Assembly (NCBI GenBank): GCA_021792595.1
Contig: JAJYUI010000003.1
Location: 1 to 39,097 of the forward strand
Source of the DNA: Thermoplasmata archaeon
GTDB lineage: Archaea > Thermoplasmatota > Thermoplasmata > Thermoplasmatales > Thermoplasmataceae
Direction of reading: 5' to 3'
Length of the DNA stretch: 39,097 bases
In this document: positions 23,606 through 31,809 of the stretch, in pieces
Layout of the letters: every line of letters begins with the position of its first letter
Position numbering within the stretch: position 1 is the stretch's first letter
The notes under the pieces: model-generated
Seen by the model: only the letters and a program-made list of their open reading frames with translations
Told to the model about the DNA's origin: nothing
The model's database searches: none
Made by a program: the position numbers and the translations under genes

Positions 23606-24964
23606 ATGGTGAACTTAATGGTTGAAAACTCAAATGTAGTGATAGAACAGAACTTGAATATGAAGCAGATTTCGCAGGTTCTTGCTTCGTGGGGCGGTTG
23701 GGTAATGGATGGATACAATTCGATTGCCTTCCTTCTTGCGGCGTTTTACCTGAGCGTGATTATGTTCCCGCCCAGTCTTGGGTACTGGAGGCTGGTACTT
23801 GTGCTAGCCCCGGTTGCTTTTGCCGGTATTGGAAGACCAATCGGTTCACTTGTTCTTGGAAATTTCATTGGTGACAGAGTTGGAAGAAAGGCGCTTCTCA
23901 CCGTATCAATACTGGGATTTTCCATATTTTCTGCCTCTAAGAGCCTGCTTCCCACATATGCCCAGGCAGGAATTCTGGCACCGGCACTCCTTTACGTGAT
24001 TTTGTTCCTTGAAGGGATTTTCGCTGGAGCGGAGTACGGTGCAGGGACGGCCCTGGCCCTTGAGAGCATTCCAAAGAAGAAGAGAAGCATCGTCGGAGCT
24101 TTCGTTCAGAGTGGTTTTGGAACTGGCTATTTCCTGGTTCTGCTTACCTGGTTGCTCATTATCAGTGGGATGACCTCAACAGGAATCGTGGATTATGCGT
24201 GGAGGTATCTCTTCCTTACAACGCTGATTCCGGGATTTATTACCCTGTTAATCAGGCTGACCACCTTTGAAAGCAGCGTCTTTGAAGACATGAAGGATAA
24301 GGGAACCGTTGCCAGGGTACCTGTAAAGAACATGGTAACTGAGTCTGGAAGCAAGGTGATCTATGCCTTGATGATAACCACGGGACTTCTCTTCATCAAC
24401 ACTGCCACCTTTTCATTCTGGTCTGTTCTCGCCTCGTCGACGATTCATTACGCTTCTTTCCCTGTGCAGTTACTCAGTTTCTCAAAATCTGACATGCTGG
24501 AAGCACTGCTGATCATCAACTTTGTTTCATTGTTGGGCGTATGGTCTGGAGGCTTTCTTGCCAACTGGACAACTAGCAGGAGAATCCCGATGTTGATCTA
24601 TGCGTTGGCATTCTCTATCCCCACTGCAGCTTTCATTTATCTGGGCTATTCACAGAACGTTGCCGTATTTACGCTGGTATTCAGCATTCAGGCCTTCCTT
24701 GAAGCGATGATATTTTCCACCCTCCCTGCTTTCCTGTCAGAATCGTTCAGCAAGAAGTACAGGTCCACTGCGATCGGCTTTATCTATAACGGTGGAGCCC
24801 TGATGGGCGGATTTGCACTTGTACTGATACTGATCCCGACTTACTACGTGAGTCTCAAGCTAGTATGGAGTTTGGAAATATATCTGGCCGCCATACTCAT
24901 GATTGCCGGCATATATCTGGTAAGGGAGAAAAAGGATCTGAAGGAGGACAGCATACTGGACTGA
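23606..24964 (+). CDS. MFS transporter, metabolite:H+ symporter type
   Basis: This protein of about 452 aa has 11-12 membrane helices. It shows the MFS loop 2-3 signature GNFIGDRVGRKALL and the helix-1 motif SWGGWVMDGYNSIAFLL, typical of the metabolite:H+ symporter and sugar-porter-like families. The acidic AGAEYGAGTALALESIPKKKRS block follows helix 4, as in that group. Solute unknown; organic acids or sugars would be typical. The start is uncertain: ATG 23606 is preferred on codon use and homolog-like N-terminus, but GTG 23492 is in frame. It converges on coaA with 2 bases between stops. Confidence 0.88.
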   Translation: MVNLMVENSNVVIEQNLNMKQISQVLASWGGWVMDGYNSIAFLLAAFYLSVIMFPPSLGYWRLVLVLAPVAFAGIGRPIGSLVLGNFIGDRVGRKALLTVSILGFSIFSASKSLLPTYAQAGILAPALLYVILFLEGIFAGAEYGAGTALALESIPKKKRSIVGAFVQSGFGTGYFLVLLTWLLIISGMTSTGIVDYAWRYLFLTTLIPGFITLLIRLTTFESSVFEDMKDKGTVARVPVKNMVTESGSKVIYALMITTGLLFINTATFSFWSVLASSTIHYASFPVQLLSFSKSDMLEALLIINFVSLLGVWSGGFLANWTTSRRIPMLIYALAFSIPTAAFIYLGYSQNVAVFTLVFSIQAFLEAMIFSTLPAFLSESFSKKYRSTAIGFIYNGGALMGGFALVLILIPTYYVSLKLVWSLEIYLAAILMIAGIYLVREKKDLKEDSILD

Positions 24965-24966
24965 AC

Positions 24967-25926
24967 CTAGAGACGACGCATAAGAATGCGTTCAACGGAG
25001 TGGTCAAGGTCCTTTTCAAGTATGAGGTGGGCCTTCCATTTCGTATGGACGATATTTTTCCTGTAGTTCAACCCGTTTATTTTATCCCAGATGTCCTCCG
25101 CAACAGAAATTGCCTCTTCCACGGAAAGACTTCCCAGTTTGCGAAAATATGATTTCTCTTCCTGGAATGCAGTTTCCTTCAGGATCAGGAAACGCTCGAT
25201 AAACCACTTCTTTATCCACTCCTCCCTTGCATCCACAAATACGGAGAAATCTATATAATCAGAAACGAAAGCCGAAGATACCGGATGACTGATCATATCA
25301 GACCTTGACTGCATTATGTTCAGCCCTTCAAGAATGAGCACATCAGGGTTATCCACCGTGATGAAGCCACCTGGTACAATGTCGTATTCCAGATGGGAAT
25401 ACACAGGTGCCCTAACCGATTTCTCTCCTGCCTTGACCCTGGTGATGAAATTAATGAGCGCCCTGAGATCGTAGCTTTCTGGAAACCCTTTTCTCGACAT
25501 TATCCCCCTTTCCTCCAGAACACTGTTTGGAAACAGGAACCCATCCGTTGTCACAAGGTCAACCTTGGGCTTTCCAGGAGATCTCTCAAGAAGAATTTTG
25601 AGCATTCTTGAAGTTGTGCTTTTCCCCACAGCTACGCTCCCAGTAACACCAATCACGTAGGGAACCTTCCTTGGGTTGTCTCCCAGAAATTCATTCTGTG
25701 CCTCGTAGAGCCCAGTCCTTGCCCTTATGTAAAGGGCAATAAGTCGAGAGAGAGGGAAGTATATGTCTCTTGCTTCTTCTATTGCTATTCTGTCGTTCAG
25801 CGACCTTATGGCATCTATTTCCTGCCCCGAAATTTCCACGTTGAATGTACCACGCTTCCTGGACCATTCTTTCCTGTCAAAAACCACGTATGGTGCTGAG
25901 TATGGTGCTTCAGGATCGTTCCCCAT
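24967..25926 (-). CDS. coaA: Pantothenate kinase, type I
   Basis: This 319-aa P-loop kinase phosphorylates pantothenate, the first committed step to CoA in bacteria. The Walker A motif is GVTGSVAVGKSTTSRML. The family blocks DLVTTDGFLFPNSVLEERG, RKGFPESYDLRALINF, APVYSHLEYDIVPGG and LILEGLNIMQ are all present in the usual order. Length matches bacterial CoaA (about 316). Most archaea lack CoaA and use pantoate kinase plus phosphopantothenate synthetase. A Picrophilus torridus pantothenate kinase is known, so the trait fits the Thermoplasmatales and points to old transfer from bacteria. The ATG has a GGAAGG site 4 bases upstream. Confidence 0.93.
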   Translation of the reverse strand: MGNDPEAPYSAPYVVFDRKEWSRKRGTFNVEISGQEIDAIRSLNDRIAIEEARDIYFPLSRLIALYIRARTGLYEAQNEFLGDNPRKVPYVIGVTGSVAVGKSTTSRMLKILLERSPGKPKVDLVTTDGFLFPNSVLEERGIMSRKGFPESYDLRALINFITRVKAGEKSVRAPVYSHLEYDIVPGGFITVDNPDVLILEGLNIMQSRSDMISHPVSSAFVSDYIDFSVFVDAREEWIKKWFIERFLILKETAFQEEKSYFRKLGSLSVEEAISVAEDIWDKINGLNYRKNIVHTKWKAHLILEKDLDHSVERILMRRL

Positions 25927-25994
25927 TGGCCTTCCTATATGAGAGCAATGTTCATAATGAATCTGCTAAAGAAAGTAAAGTCTGGGAAGATAAT

Positions 25995-28010
25995 TCATCT
26001 TCCCTTAAATTCTGGTTTTCTCTTCTGCAGGAATGCCGAGACTCCTTCCTTGATGTCTTCTGTCCCAAACAGCATCCCCATTGAGATGGCTTCCATGTCC
26101 AACCCCGTTGTTATGGCAGTGTCTATCCCCTTGTAGATGAGAGTTTTCGCTGTAGCGACTGAGGTTGGTGCAACTTCCGTTGCTATCTTCGTGGCAACTG
26201 AGGTGACTCTTTCGGAGAGGGATTCTGCGGGGACGCTATCCCAGGCGATCCCGATGTTCATGGCACGGGCACCTTTTATGCGCTCCCCCGTAAGGATCAT
26301 GTAAGCTGCCCTGGATCCGCCGATCAACTTGGGAAGTCTCTGGGTGCCGCCCCAGCCTGGCACGAGGCCTCTTGTAACTTCAGGAAGGCCCATTTCTGCA
26401 ACGTCAGAGGTGATCCTAATATCGCATGCAAGTGCAAGCTCAAAGCCTCCGCCAAAGCAGTACCCGGAAATTTCCGCAATTGTCACCTGCGGAAGTTCCG
26501 TGAGTGCACTGAAGACTCTCTGCCCCTTCCTGTCAGTCTCCATGAAGTCAATCCCCCCGGAAAAGAACTGTGAAAGTTCTGCTCCCGCGCTGAATACCCC
26601 ACTCTTGCCTCTGAACACAATGACCCTGGTTTCCCTGTCTTTCCTGAAGCTTTCTATTTTTTCTTCCAGTTCATCAAGCATCTGCGAATTCAGAAGGTTG
26701 AGTCTTCCATTGTTGAGTTCTAGGTAAGTGACAGGCCCCTCCCTTCTCACCATGATTAGCTCACCCTCATGCTGCGGCAACGTGGAGACTGCATTAGACT
26801 CCTGCGCATGCGATATCTTTTCGCCCTCAGGCCTGGCCTCTGCCGGGGCCGGTTTAGAATTAATGACCTCACGAAGCCTGCCTTCCTGGATTGAACGTGC
26901 AGGAAGGAAGTAGTCGCAGCCAAGGTTTCTTGCTATCTCCTCAAGTTTCCCCTTGATCTCAGAGTTGGAAAGGCCCTGTGCCACGGATATGGGGCCGAAC
27001 GGCCTGTTGAGGCCCAGTTTCACCCCTGTTTCTATATCTTCAGGGGTTGCTATTCCCTCCTCGATGACTCTCACCGCTTCGTTCACGTCAATGGCAAATA
27101 TGTCAAGCAGTTGGATCTTGTCTGTCGGAGTGGCCGCAGGAATTACTGCCTTGCCATCCTTCCATTCATAGAATCCCCTTCCTGTTTTCAGGCCCAGTTC
27201 ATTTCTGTCCATCTTTTCCTTCAGGGTGCGGAATCTGGTGAATTCCCCGGACAGGGTACTGGAATAGTACTCCATCGAGTGGACTACTGTGTCGATACCC
27301 ACATAGTCCATAAGTTCGTATGGACCCATGGGCAATCCCTGCGACTTTGCAAACGCGTCCACCTCTTCAGGTCTCGCGATCCCGTTGTCCAGAACAGCCG
27401 AAAAGAAGAGCCCTTCTGGAGCGCTGATCCTGTTTACAACAAACCCCGCCCGGTCTCTGTTGACTCGTATGGGCTTCTTTCCGATCTCCTGTGAAAGTTT
27501 GAACATCAGTTCGAAAACTTCATCTGATGTGGATTCTCCTCTTATGACTTCCACCAGTTTCATCAGAACAGGAGGGTTGAAGAAGTGAAGTCCGACAAAT
27601 CTTGCAGGGTCAGGAACGCTCTTTGAAAGTTCTGTTATGCTAATGTTTGAAGTGTTTGAGGCAATTATTGCACCCTGTTTTGCCACTTTCGAGACGTCCT
27701 CAAAAACCTGTCTCTTCAGGTCCATTACCTCGGGAACCGCCTCTATGATTAGATCAGCGTCCCTGGCTGATTCTGCAAGGTTCTGGGAATATCCTATGAG
27801 CTGCATGGTTCTGTCCTTCTTCCCCTGATCTAACTTTCCCGATGCAAGCATTCTTGCTAGGCTTTTTTCGATGGAGGCCCTGGCCCTTGAAAGTGATTCC
27901 GGGATCACATCCTCCAGGATTACGCTGTAACCGCTAAGAGCGAAGACTTCTGCGATCCCATGCCCCATAATTCCGGAGCCAATAACAACTACCTTCTTGA
28001 TCTCATCCAA
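25995..28010 (-). CDS. 3-hydroxyacyl-CoA dehydrogenase/enoyl-CoA hydratase fusion
   Basis: This bifunctional beta-oxidation enzyme has 671 aa. Residues 1-290 are a 3-hydroxyacyl-CoA dehydrogenase with NAD motif VVVIGSGIMGHGIAEVFA, NTSNISITEL and the catalytic-His segment VGLHFFNPPVLMKLVE. A second copy of the HAD C-terminal domain spans about 300-390. After a flexible linker, residues about 415-671 form a crotonase fold with oxyanion-hole GVFSAGAEL and GYCFGGGFELALACD. Both crotonase Glu positions are present (in GGFELAL and GLPEVTRG). The HAD-then-ECH order is that of archaeal fusions, opposite to bacterial FadB. The SCP2 gene ends 6 bases before its start codon, forming an operon. It should follow the acyl-CoA dehydrogenase pair and precede thiolase. 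Confidence 0.94.
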   Translation of the reverse strand: MDEIKKVVVIGSGIMGHGIAEVFALSGYSVILEDVIPESLSRARASIEKSLARMLASGKLDQGKKDRTMQLIGYSQNLAESARDADLIIEAVPEVMDLKRQVFEDVSKVAKQGAIIASNTSNISITELSKSVPDPARFVGLHFFNPPVLMKLVEVIRGESTSDEVFELMFKLSQEIGKKPIRVNRDRAGFVVNRISAPEGLFFSAVLDNGIARPEEVDAFAKSQGLPMGPYELMDYVGIDTVVHSMEYYSSTLSGEFTRFRTLKEKMDRNELGLKTGRGFYEWKDGKAVIPAATPTDKIQLLDIFAIDVNEAVRVIEEGIATPEDIETGVKLGLNRPFGPISVAQGLSNSEIKGKLEEIARNLGCDYFLPARSIQEGRLREVINSKPAPAEARPEGEKISHAQESNAVSTLPQHEGELIMVRREGPVTYLELNNGRLNLLNSQMLDELEEKIESFRKDRETRVIVFRGKSGVFSAGAELSQFFSGGIDFMETDRKGQRVFSALTELPQVTIAEISGYCFGGGFELALACDIRITSDVAEMGLPEVTRGLVPGWGGTQRLPKLIGGSRAAYMILTGERIKGARAMNIGIAWDSVPAESLSERVTSVATKIATEVAPTSVATAKTLIYKGIDTAITTGLDMEAISMGMLFGTEDIKEGVSAFLQKRKPEFKGR

Positions 28011-28016
28011 AACAGA

Positions 28017-28346
28017 TCATGCCTTCCTGAACATGTCAGTTATTTTCTGTGCTGCGAAGATGTCGCCGCGAACCTTCAGCTTACCGGACATGAAAGACTT
28101 TATTGCATCCGCCTTACCAGTCATGAGATCCAGCATAAGATCTGGAGCCGCCTGTATGGTGGCTGATGGTGACTCAACCGTACCTTCTCCCTGTACAATG
28201 TCCCCGTTTTCAAGTTTGACAAAAAATTTCTCTCCACCTTCGAGGTCAAACTGGAAAGTCTTGTTCATGCTGGAAACCTGGGCGAGCAGTTCTGGTTTAC
28301 CCCTGACCTTTTCAATCAGAGTTGATACCTCTTGCATTACCGACAT
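28017..28346 (-). CDS. SCP2 sterol-carrier domain protein
   Basis: This 109-aa protein is a single SCP2 domain, recognised by FFVKLENGDI, the ATIQAAPDLMLDLMTGKADA block and KSFMSGKLKVRGDIFAAQKI. Such domains bind acyl-CoAs or lipids in a hydrophobic tunnel. It is the first gene of a two-gene operon with the HAD-ECH fusion, so it probably binds or delivers acyl-CoA for beta-oxidation. Its TATA-like box (28364-28375) overlaps the start of the upstream gene's 3' end and is 25 bases before ATG 28346. Confidence 0.9.
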   Translation of the reverse strand: MSVMQEVSTLIEKVRGKPELLAQVSSMNKTFQFDLEGGEKFFVKLENGDIVQGEGTVESPSATIQAAPDLMLDLMTGKADAIKSFMSGKLKVRGDIFAAQKITDMFRKA

Positions 28347-28363
28347 GGTTGAAAATGTTAAAG

Positions 28364-28375
28364 ATGGTTATTATA
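28364..28375 (-). promoter_or_regulatory. TATA box for the SCP2/HAD-ECH operon
   Basis: CTATAATAACC on the minus strand is centred about 25 bases before ATG 28346. It lies at the stop codon of the disulfide oxidoreductase gene (28377). Confidence 0.5.
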
Positions 28376-28376
28376 G

Positions 28377-29045
28377 TTAGTTTTGGGCAGAGTTCATTGA
28401 TGCCTCGAGCACGTATTCTGCGAATTCCTCATCAGGTCTAGCCCCGTCAAACTTGATGTCGTCGTTGATGACGATGTGCGGAACAGCAGTTACCCCTGCA
28501 TCCTGGGCTTCCTTGTTGAACTCGGAAGTCTCTATCATCTCCGCGCTCACTTTCTCGTTGGTGAAAGCAAACTTGTGCGCAGTTTCCACGGCCCTGGGGC
28601 AATAGGGGCAGGTAGGAGTGACGAATACCTTGATTTTTACGGGGTTCTCGACTTTTGAAATGATTTCCATGGCCTTCGAAGAAATCTTCACCTCTGAATC
28701 CGAAACCATCTTTATGTCCTCTATCAGCGAACCAAACTCATATCCTGAAGGAATTCCGGCATATCTGACGCGCCCATGGATGCTCCCCTCCCTGCATACT
28801 ATTGTTGTGGGATACTTGTCCACACCAAGTTCCCTGGCTTTTTCTGCATCCTTATTGAAATCATAAATTGTAAGCTTGATCTTGCCGGTAAGGCTGCTTA
28901 CTTCCTCTGCAAGCTGCACTGTCTCTTTGCAGTACTTGCACTGCCCGTCCTCTGCCGTAAATACAATGAGTTCAATGTTTGACTTCAGGCTTTTTGAGAA
29001 TTCTTCTCTGAGGTACTTCTGATCGGATTCCTGTATTAGAACCAT
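28377..29045 (-). CDS. Protein disulfide oxidoreductase (glutaredoxin-like, two thioredoxin folds)
   Basis: This 222-aa archaeal PDO consists of two thioredoxin folds. The N-terminal unit has C36-KY-C39 and the cis-Pro segment YPTTIV. The C-terminal unit has C146-PY-C149 and cis-Pro VPHIVI. It makes, reduces or isomerises disulfides in cytosolic proteins and often works with a thioredoxin-reductase-like enzyme, which is not in this window. TATA-like TTAATAATC (29071-29079) lies about 30 bases before ATG 29045. Confidence 0.93.
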   Translation of the reverse strand: MVLIQESDQKYLREEFSKSLKSNIELIVFTAEDGQCKYCKETVQLAEEVSSLTGKIKLTIYDFNKDAEKARELGVDKYPTTIVCREGSIHGRVRYAGIPSGYEFGSLIEDIKMVSDSEVKISSKAMEIISKVENPVKIKVFVTPTCPYCPRAVETAHKFAFTNEKVSAEMIETSEFNKEAQDAGVTAVPHIVINDDIKFDGARPDEEFAEYVLEASMNSAQN

Positions 29046-29105
29046 GATATCGGCAACAACATTTTGTACTGATTATTAAGAATTACTGGCTCAGGAAGAA
29101 ACTCA

Positions 29106-29113
29106 TTTTATGC
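29106..29113 (+). promoter_or_regulatory. TATA box for alaX
   Basis: TTTTATGC is centred about 24 bases before the TTG start at 29133. An ATG at 29122 opens a four-codon frame whose TGA overlaps that TTG. Confidence 0.4.
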
Positions 29114-29132
29114 AGTTACGCATGAAGAAAAG

Positions 29133-29855
29133 TTGACAGAGAAGGTTTACCTGCGTGACAGTTACCTGAGAGAAATTGAGTCGGTTGTAACAAGTTCTGA
29201 CGGTAACATGATATGCCTTGACCGGACAATCTTCTATCCACGCGGCGGAGGACAGCCGTCTGATTCCGGAACCATTGTTTTCGGTGAAATTCGATTAAAT
29301 CTCCTGGAAGTTTCAAAGGAAGGTGAAGAAGTGGTGCACATTGCGGATCACGATGGCCCGCCTGTTGGCTCCAGGGTTAAGTGCATTCTTGACTGGGAAA
29401 ACAGGTATGCCTGCATGAGAATGCACACTGCCATCCACATGCTGGATGCTGTTTTCACCAAAACTCTTGGAACCCTTGGCCTAAGCACCGGAAGCCAGAT
29501 CTACAGAGACAGGGCTAGGGTCGATTTCTCTACTGAATCGATATCCAGAAGGGATGCTGAGGACCTTGTAGAAAGGACAAATATAGAGATAAGGAAAGAC
29601 CATGAAGTGAAGGCATATGAGATCTCAAGGGAGGAGGCTCTCTCCATAGAGGGACTTGCCAGAACCAGGCCTGGATACGAACTCATCAGGAAACTTGAGA
29701 CCGTAAGAATCGTAGACATAGTTGGGCTAGACAGGCAGGCGGACGGAGGTACACATGTTTCAAGAACCTCTGAAATCGGGATCATGACCTTCCTCAAGTT
29801 TGAGAGCAAGGGCAGGAATAACAAGAGAGTCTATTTTACGCTTGATGAGCCCTGA
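29133..29855 (+). CDS. alaX: Alanyl-tRNA editing protein AlaX
   Basis: This 240-aa stand-alone editing protein of the AlaX-M size class hydrolyses mischarged Ser- or Gly-tRNA(Ala). The N-terminal half has the glycine-rich FYPRGGGQPSDSG (35-46). The zinc site has H98-x3-H102 in RMHTAIHML and, in the C-terminal second additional domain, the segment QADGGTHVSRTSEIG. In that motif the usual zinc Cys (CGGTH) is Asp204, while His208 is kept. The start is an uncommon TTG at 29133, supported by the TATA spacing and by the family-like N-terminus TEKVYLRDSYLREIES. It converges on a DtxR-type gene with one base between stops. Confidence 0.9.
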   Translation: MTEKVYLRDSYLREIESVVTSSDGNMICLDRTIFYPRGGGQPSDSGTIVFGEIRLNLLEVSKEGEEVVHIADHDGPPVGSRVKCILDWENRYACMRMHTAIHMLDAVFTKTLGTLGLSTGSQIYRDRARVDFSTESISRRDAEDLVERTNIEIRKDHEVKAYEISREEALSIEGLARTRPGYELIRKLETVRIVDIVGLDRQADGGTHVSRTSEIGIMTFLKFESKGRNNKRVYFTLDEP

Positions 29856-29856
29856 C

Positions 29857-30477
29857 TTATTGGATTCTGCGCAATCTCACGCTCTGTGCTGCAGGTCTGT
29901 TGAGTTTCAACTCCCCGTTTTGCGTTTTCAGCGTTGTTACTTCACCCTCGACGAGTTCAACAACAGTTCCTGGCAAGGCCTGGATATCTGCAAGAGACTT
30001 GAGAAGTGAATGGTCCTCCAACGTAACCCTTACCAGACTGTATATTCCGGGTTCTGATGTAGCCGCCCTGACCTCTGGCGGTATTGAATCCGGGGTTACC
30101 GGGTTTCCATGGGGGCATGTGCTCGGATACCCAAGATTCTTGTTAAGGGAGTTAACCATCTTTCCCTTGAAGACATGTTCCATCTCCATAACTGAGGCAT
30201 GAACGTCTTCCCAGGGAACTTCGAGGAACCTGTATGAAAACACCTCTGAGATCCTGTGAACCCTTACAGAAGGTAAAGCCAGTTCCATCCCCCTTTTCGT
30301 CAGGAAGAAGTTTCTTCCCCCTCTCGAGATCAACCCATCCTCCGTCATCTTTGAAAGTGCTTCTGAAACTGTTGCCGGAGAAGTCCCAAGCCGGTCGCAT
30401 ATGTTCTTCTCTGTCACGTGACCGTGAGATTCGCCATATTCCCAGAGGACGAGGAGATAGTCTTCCCGGTTATTCAT
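29857..30477 (-). CDS. DtxR/MntR-family metal-dependent transcriptional regulator
   Basis: This 206-aa regulator has an N-terminal winged helix (residues 1-65, with NICDRLGTSPATVSEALSKM as recognition region). The metal-binding dimerisation domain contains HRISEVFSYRFLEVPWEDVH, EMEHV and GYPSTCPHGNPV. A C-terminal SH3/FeoA-like domain covers about 135-206. It should sense Fe2+ or Mn2+ and repress metal uptake genes. The divergent MFS gene is the nearest candidate target. Its own promoter probably lies at 30500-30516. The metal cannot be decided from sequence. Confidence 0.92.
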   Translation of the reverse strand: MNNREDYLLVLWEYGESHGHVTEKNICDRLGTSPATVSEALSKMTEDGLISRGGRNFFLTKRGMELALPSVRVHRISEVFSYRFLEVPWEDVHASVMEMEHVFKGKMVNSLNKNLGYPSTCPHGNPVTPDSIPPEVRAATSEPGIYSLVRVTLEDHSLLKSLADIQALPGTVVELVEGEVTTLKTQNGELKLNRPAAQSVRLRRIQ

Positions 30478-30499
30478 GCTGTTTCTATAGATGCACTTC

Positions 30500-30545
30500 T
30501 CGTATTTGCTTTAACCTGTTTCCGAGGGATACAGTTTTTTATACT
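30500..30545. promoter_or_regulatory. Divergent promoter region between the DtxR-type regulator and MFS genes
   Basis: On the minus strand GGTTAAAGCAAATACG lies 28-35 bases before ATG 30477. On the plus strand TTTTTTATAC (30535-30544) would start transcription near 30566, close to the in-frame TTG 30568 and before ATG 30598. No clear palindromic metal-regulator operator was seen. Confidence 0.4.
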
Positions 30546-30597
30546 GATGCTGCCTGACATAACTTCTTTGACTGCCGGCAGGGAAAGGTCTCTTCTG

Positions 30598-31776
30598 ATG
30601 AAACTGCTTCTGAATAACCGTGTAATGGCACTGGTTACCCTATCGCAGCTTGTCAGGGTCCTTGGAAGATCTGTCGCATGGATCTTCACCCCCCTGTACC
30701 TTGCAGATTACTACCATGACACCTTCTTTCAGATTGGTGCACTATTCTTCCTCTCGGCATTGGTATCCCTGCCTGTCAGCGTGTATGGTGGAAACCTCAT
30801 AGACAGGGTAGGGAGAAGATTGATCTCTGTGTTACTCCCAGTCGTTTCAGCAAGCATATTTCTTGGCCTTTTCGTGACCTCACTGCTCCCGCTACCGGCA
30901 TTGGTGGTTTACGTGCTCTTCATCGCAGTATATCCTGTAGTGGATCTTGAAGGGATTGCGGACAACGTAATGCTTTCCGATGTGGTTCCTCCAGAGCAGA
31001 GAAATGATGCATACAGCATAACAAGAATTTCCGCGAACGTAGGGTTTGCGATCGGGCCTGCTATTGGAGGATTTGTAGCCCTCTACGGTTTTGGTGACAT
31101 TTACCTGATTCCATGCTTCACCAGCTTTGCAATAGCGGTTGTTTATGCTTTCAAGATGATTGAGACCCGGCCTGAATCAACTAAGCCCTCGGGCAAAATG
31201 TCGTTTCCCTTCGATGACCGCAGTTTCGTCTATTTCGCCATTCTCATTTCCATGGCTTGGTTCGTCGCAGGCCAGTGGGGAACAACTCTCACGCTGTTCC
31301 TCAGTCACGCATACAACTTTACAACCATGCAGATAGGAATCCTCTACTCAGTAAATGGAATCATGGTGATTGTACTTCAGATGCCCCTGACGTTTGCGCT
31401 GAGGAAATTCACCGATCTTTCCAGGATTTCGCTCGGCGCCCTCATTTACGGGGTTTCCTTCTTCGCCTTTGCCTTGACAAGCAATTTCGCATATCTCCTG
31501 CTTGTCACTGTTGTGCTGACCATAGCTGAAAATATCATGGCCCCGTCATCGCAGACGCTTATTGCGAGGCTTGCACCGGAAGAGAGACGCGGAGAATACT
31601 TCGGCGCTTTCGGTGCGATTGGTGGCTTGATAATCCCGATTTCGCCTCTCTTTGGTACCTTTGCATTGGGTTTCCTGATCTCAACGCCGCTGCTCTTCTG
31701 GTCCATATTTCTCTGCATGGGCATAGCCCTTTCAATTGTGCTGAGAATATCTGGCAGGTTAAGCGGGCGGGTGTGA
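30598..31776 (+). CDS. MFS transporter, drug/proton antiporter-like
   Basis: This protein of about 392 aa has 12 predicted helices. The loop 2-3 MFS signature reads GGNLIDRVGRR, and helix 5 holds AIGPAIGGFVALYG, as in DHA1-type exporters. The segment IARLAPEERRGEYFGAFGA is the symmetrical loop of the second half. The start is uncertain: the open frame extends back into the DtxR-type gene (30418), and ATG 30547 lies before the likely transcription start, so ATG 30598 (after GGAAAGGT) or TTG 30568 is preferred. Divergence from a metal regulator suggests metal, siderophore or metabolite export, but the substrate is unknown. Confidence 0.87.
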   Translation: MKLLLNNRVMALVTLSQLVRVLGRSVAWIFTPLYLADYYHDTFFQIGALFFLSALVSLPVSVYGGNLIDRVGRRLISVLLPVVSASIFLGLFVTSLLPLPALVVYVLFIAVYPVVDLEGIADNVMLSDVVPPEQRNDAYSITRISANVGFAIGPAIGGFVALYGFGDIYLIPCFTSFAIAVVYAFKMIETRPESTKPSGKMSFPFDDRSFVYFAILISMAWFVAGQWGTTLTLFLSHAYNFTTMQIGILYSVNGIMVIVLQMPLTFALRKFTDLSRISLGALIYGVSFFAFALTSNFAYLLLVTVVLTIAENIMAPSSQTLIARLAPEERRGEYFGAFGAIGGLIIPISPLFGTFALGFLISTPLLFWSIFLCMGIALSIVLRISGRLSGRV

Positions 31777-31780
31777 CTGA

Positions 31781-31789
31781 TTATTTATC
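31781..31789 (+). promoter_or_regulatory. TATA box for the cobalamin adenosyltransferase gene
   Basis: TTATTTATC is centred 25 bases before ATG 31810, consistent with a leaderless mRNA. Confidence 0.5.
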
Positions 31790-31809
31790 CAGACTCGACA
31801 TGGAGAGTC

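Noticed and set aside
30418-30597. N-terminal extension of the second MFS protein
   Set aside because: It overlaps the DtxR-type gene and its promoter, and the first membrane helix begins after ATG 30598.
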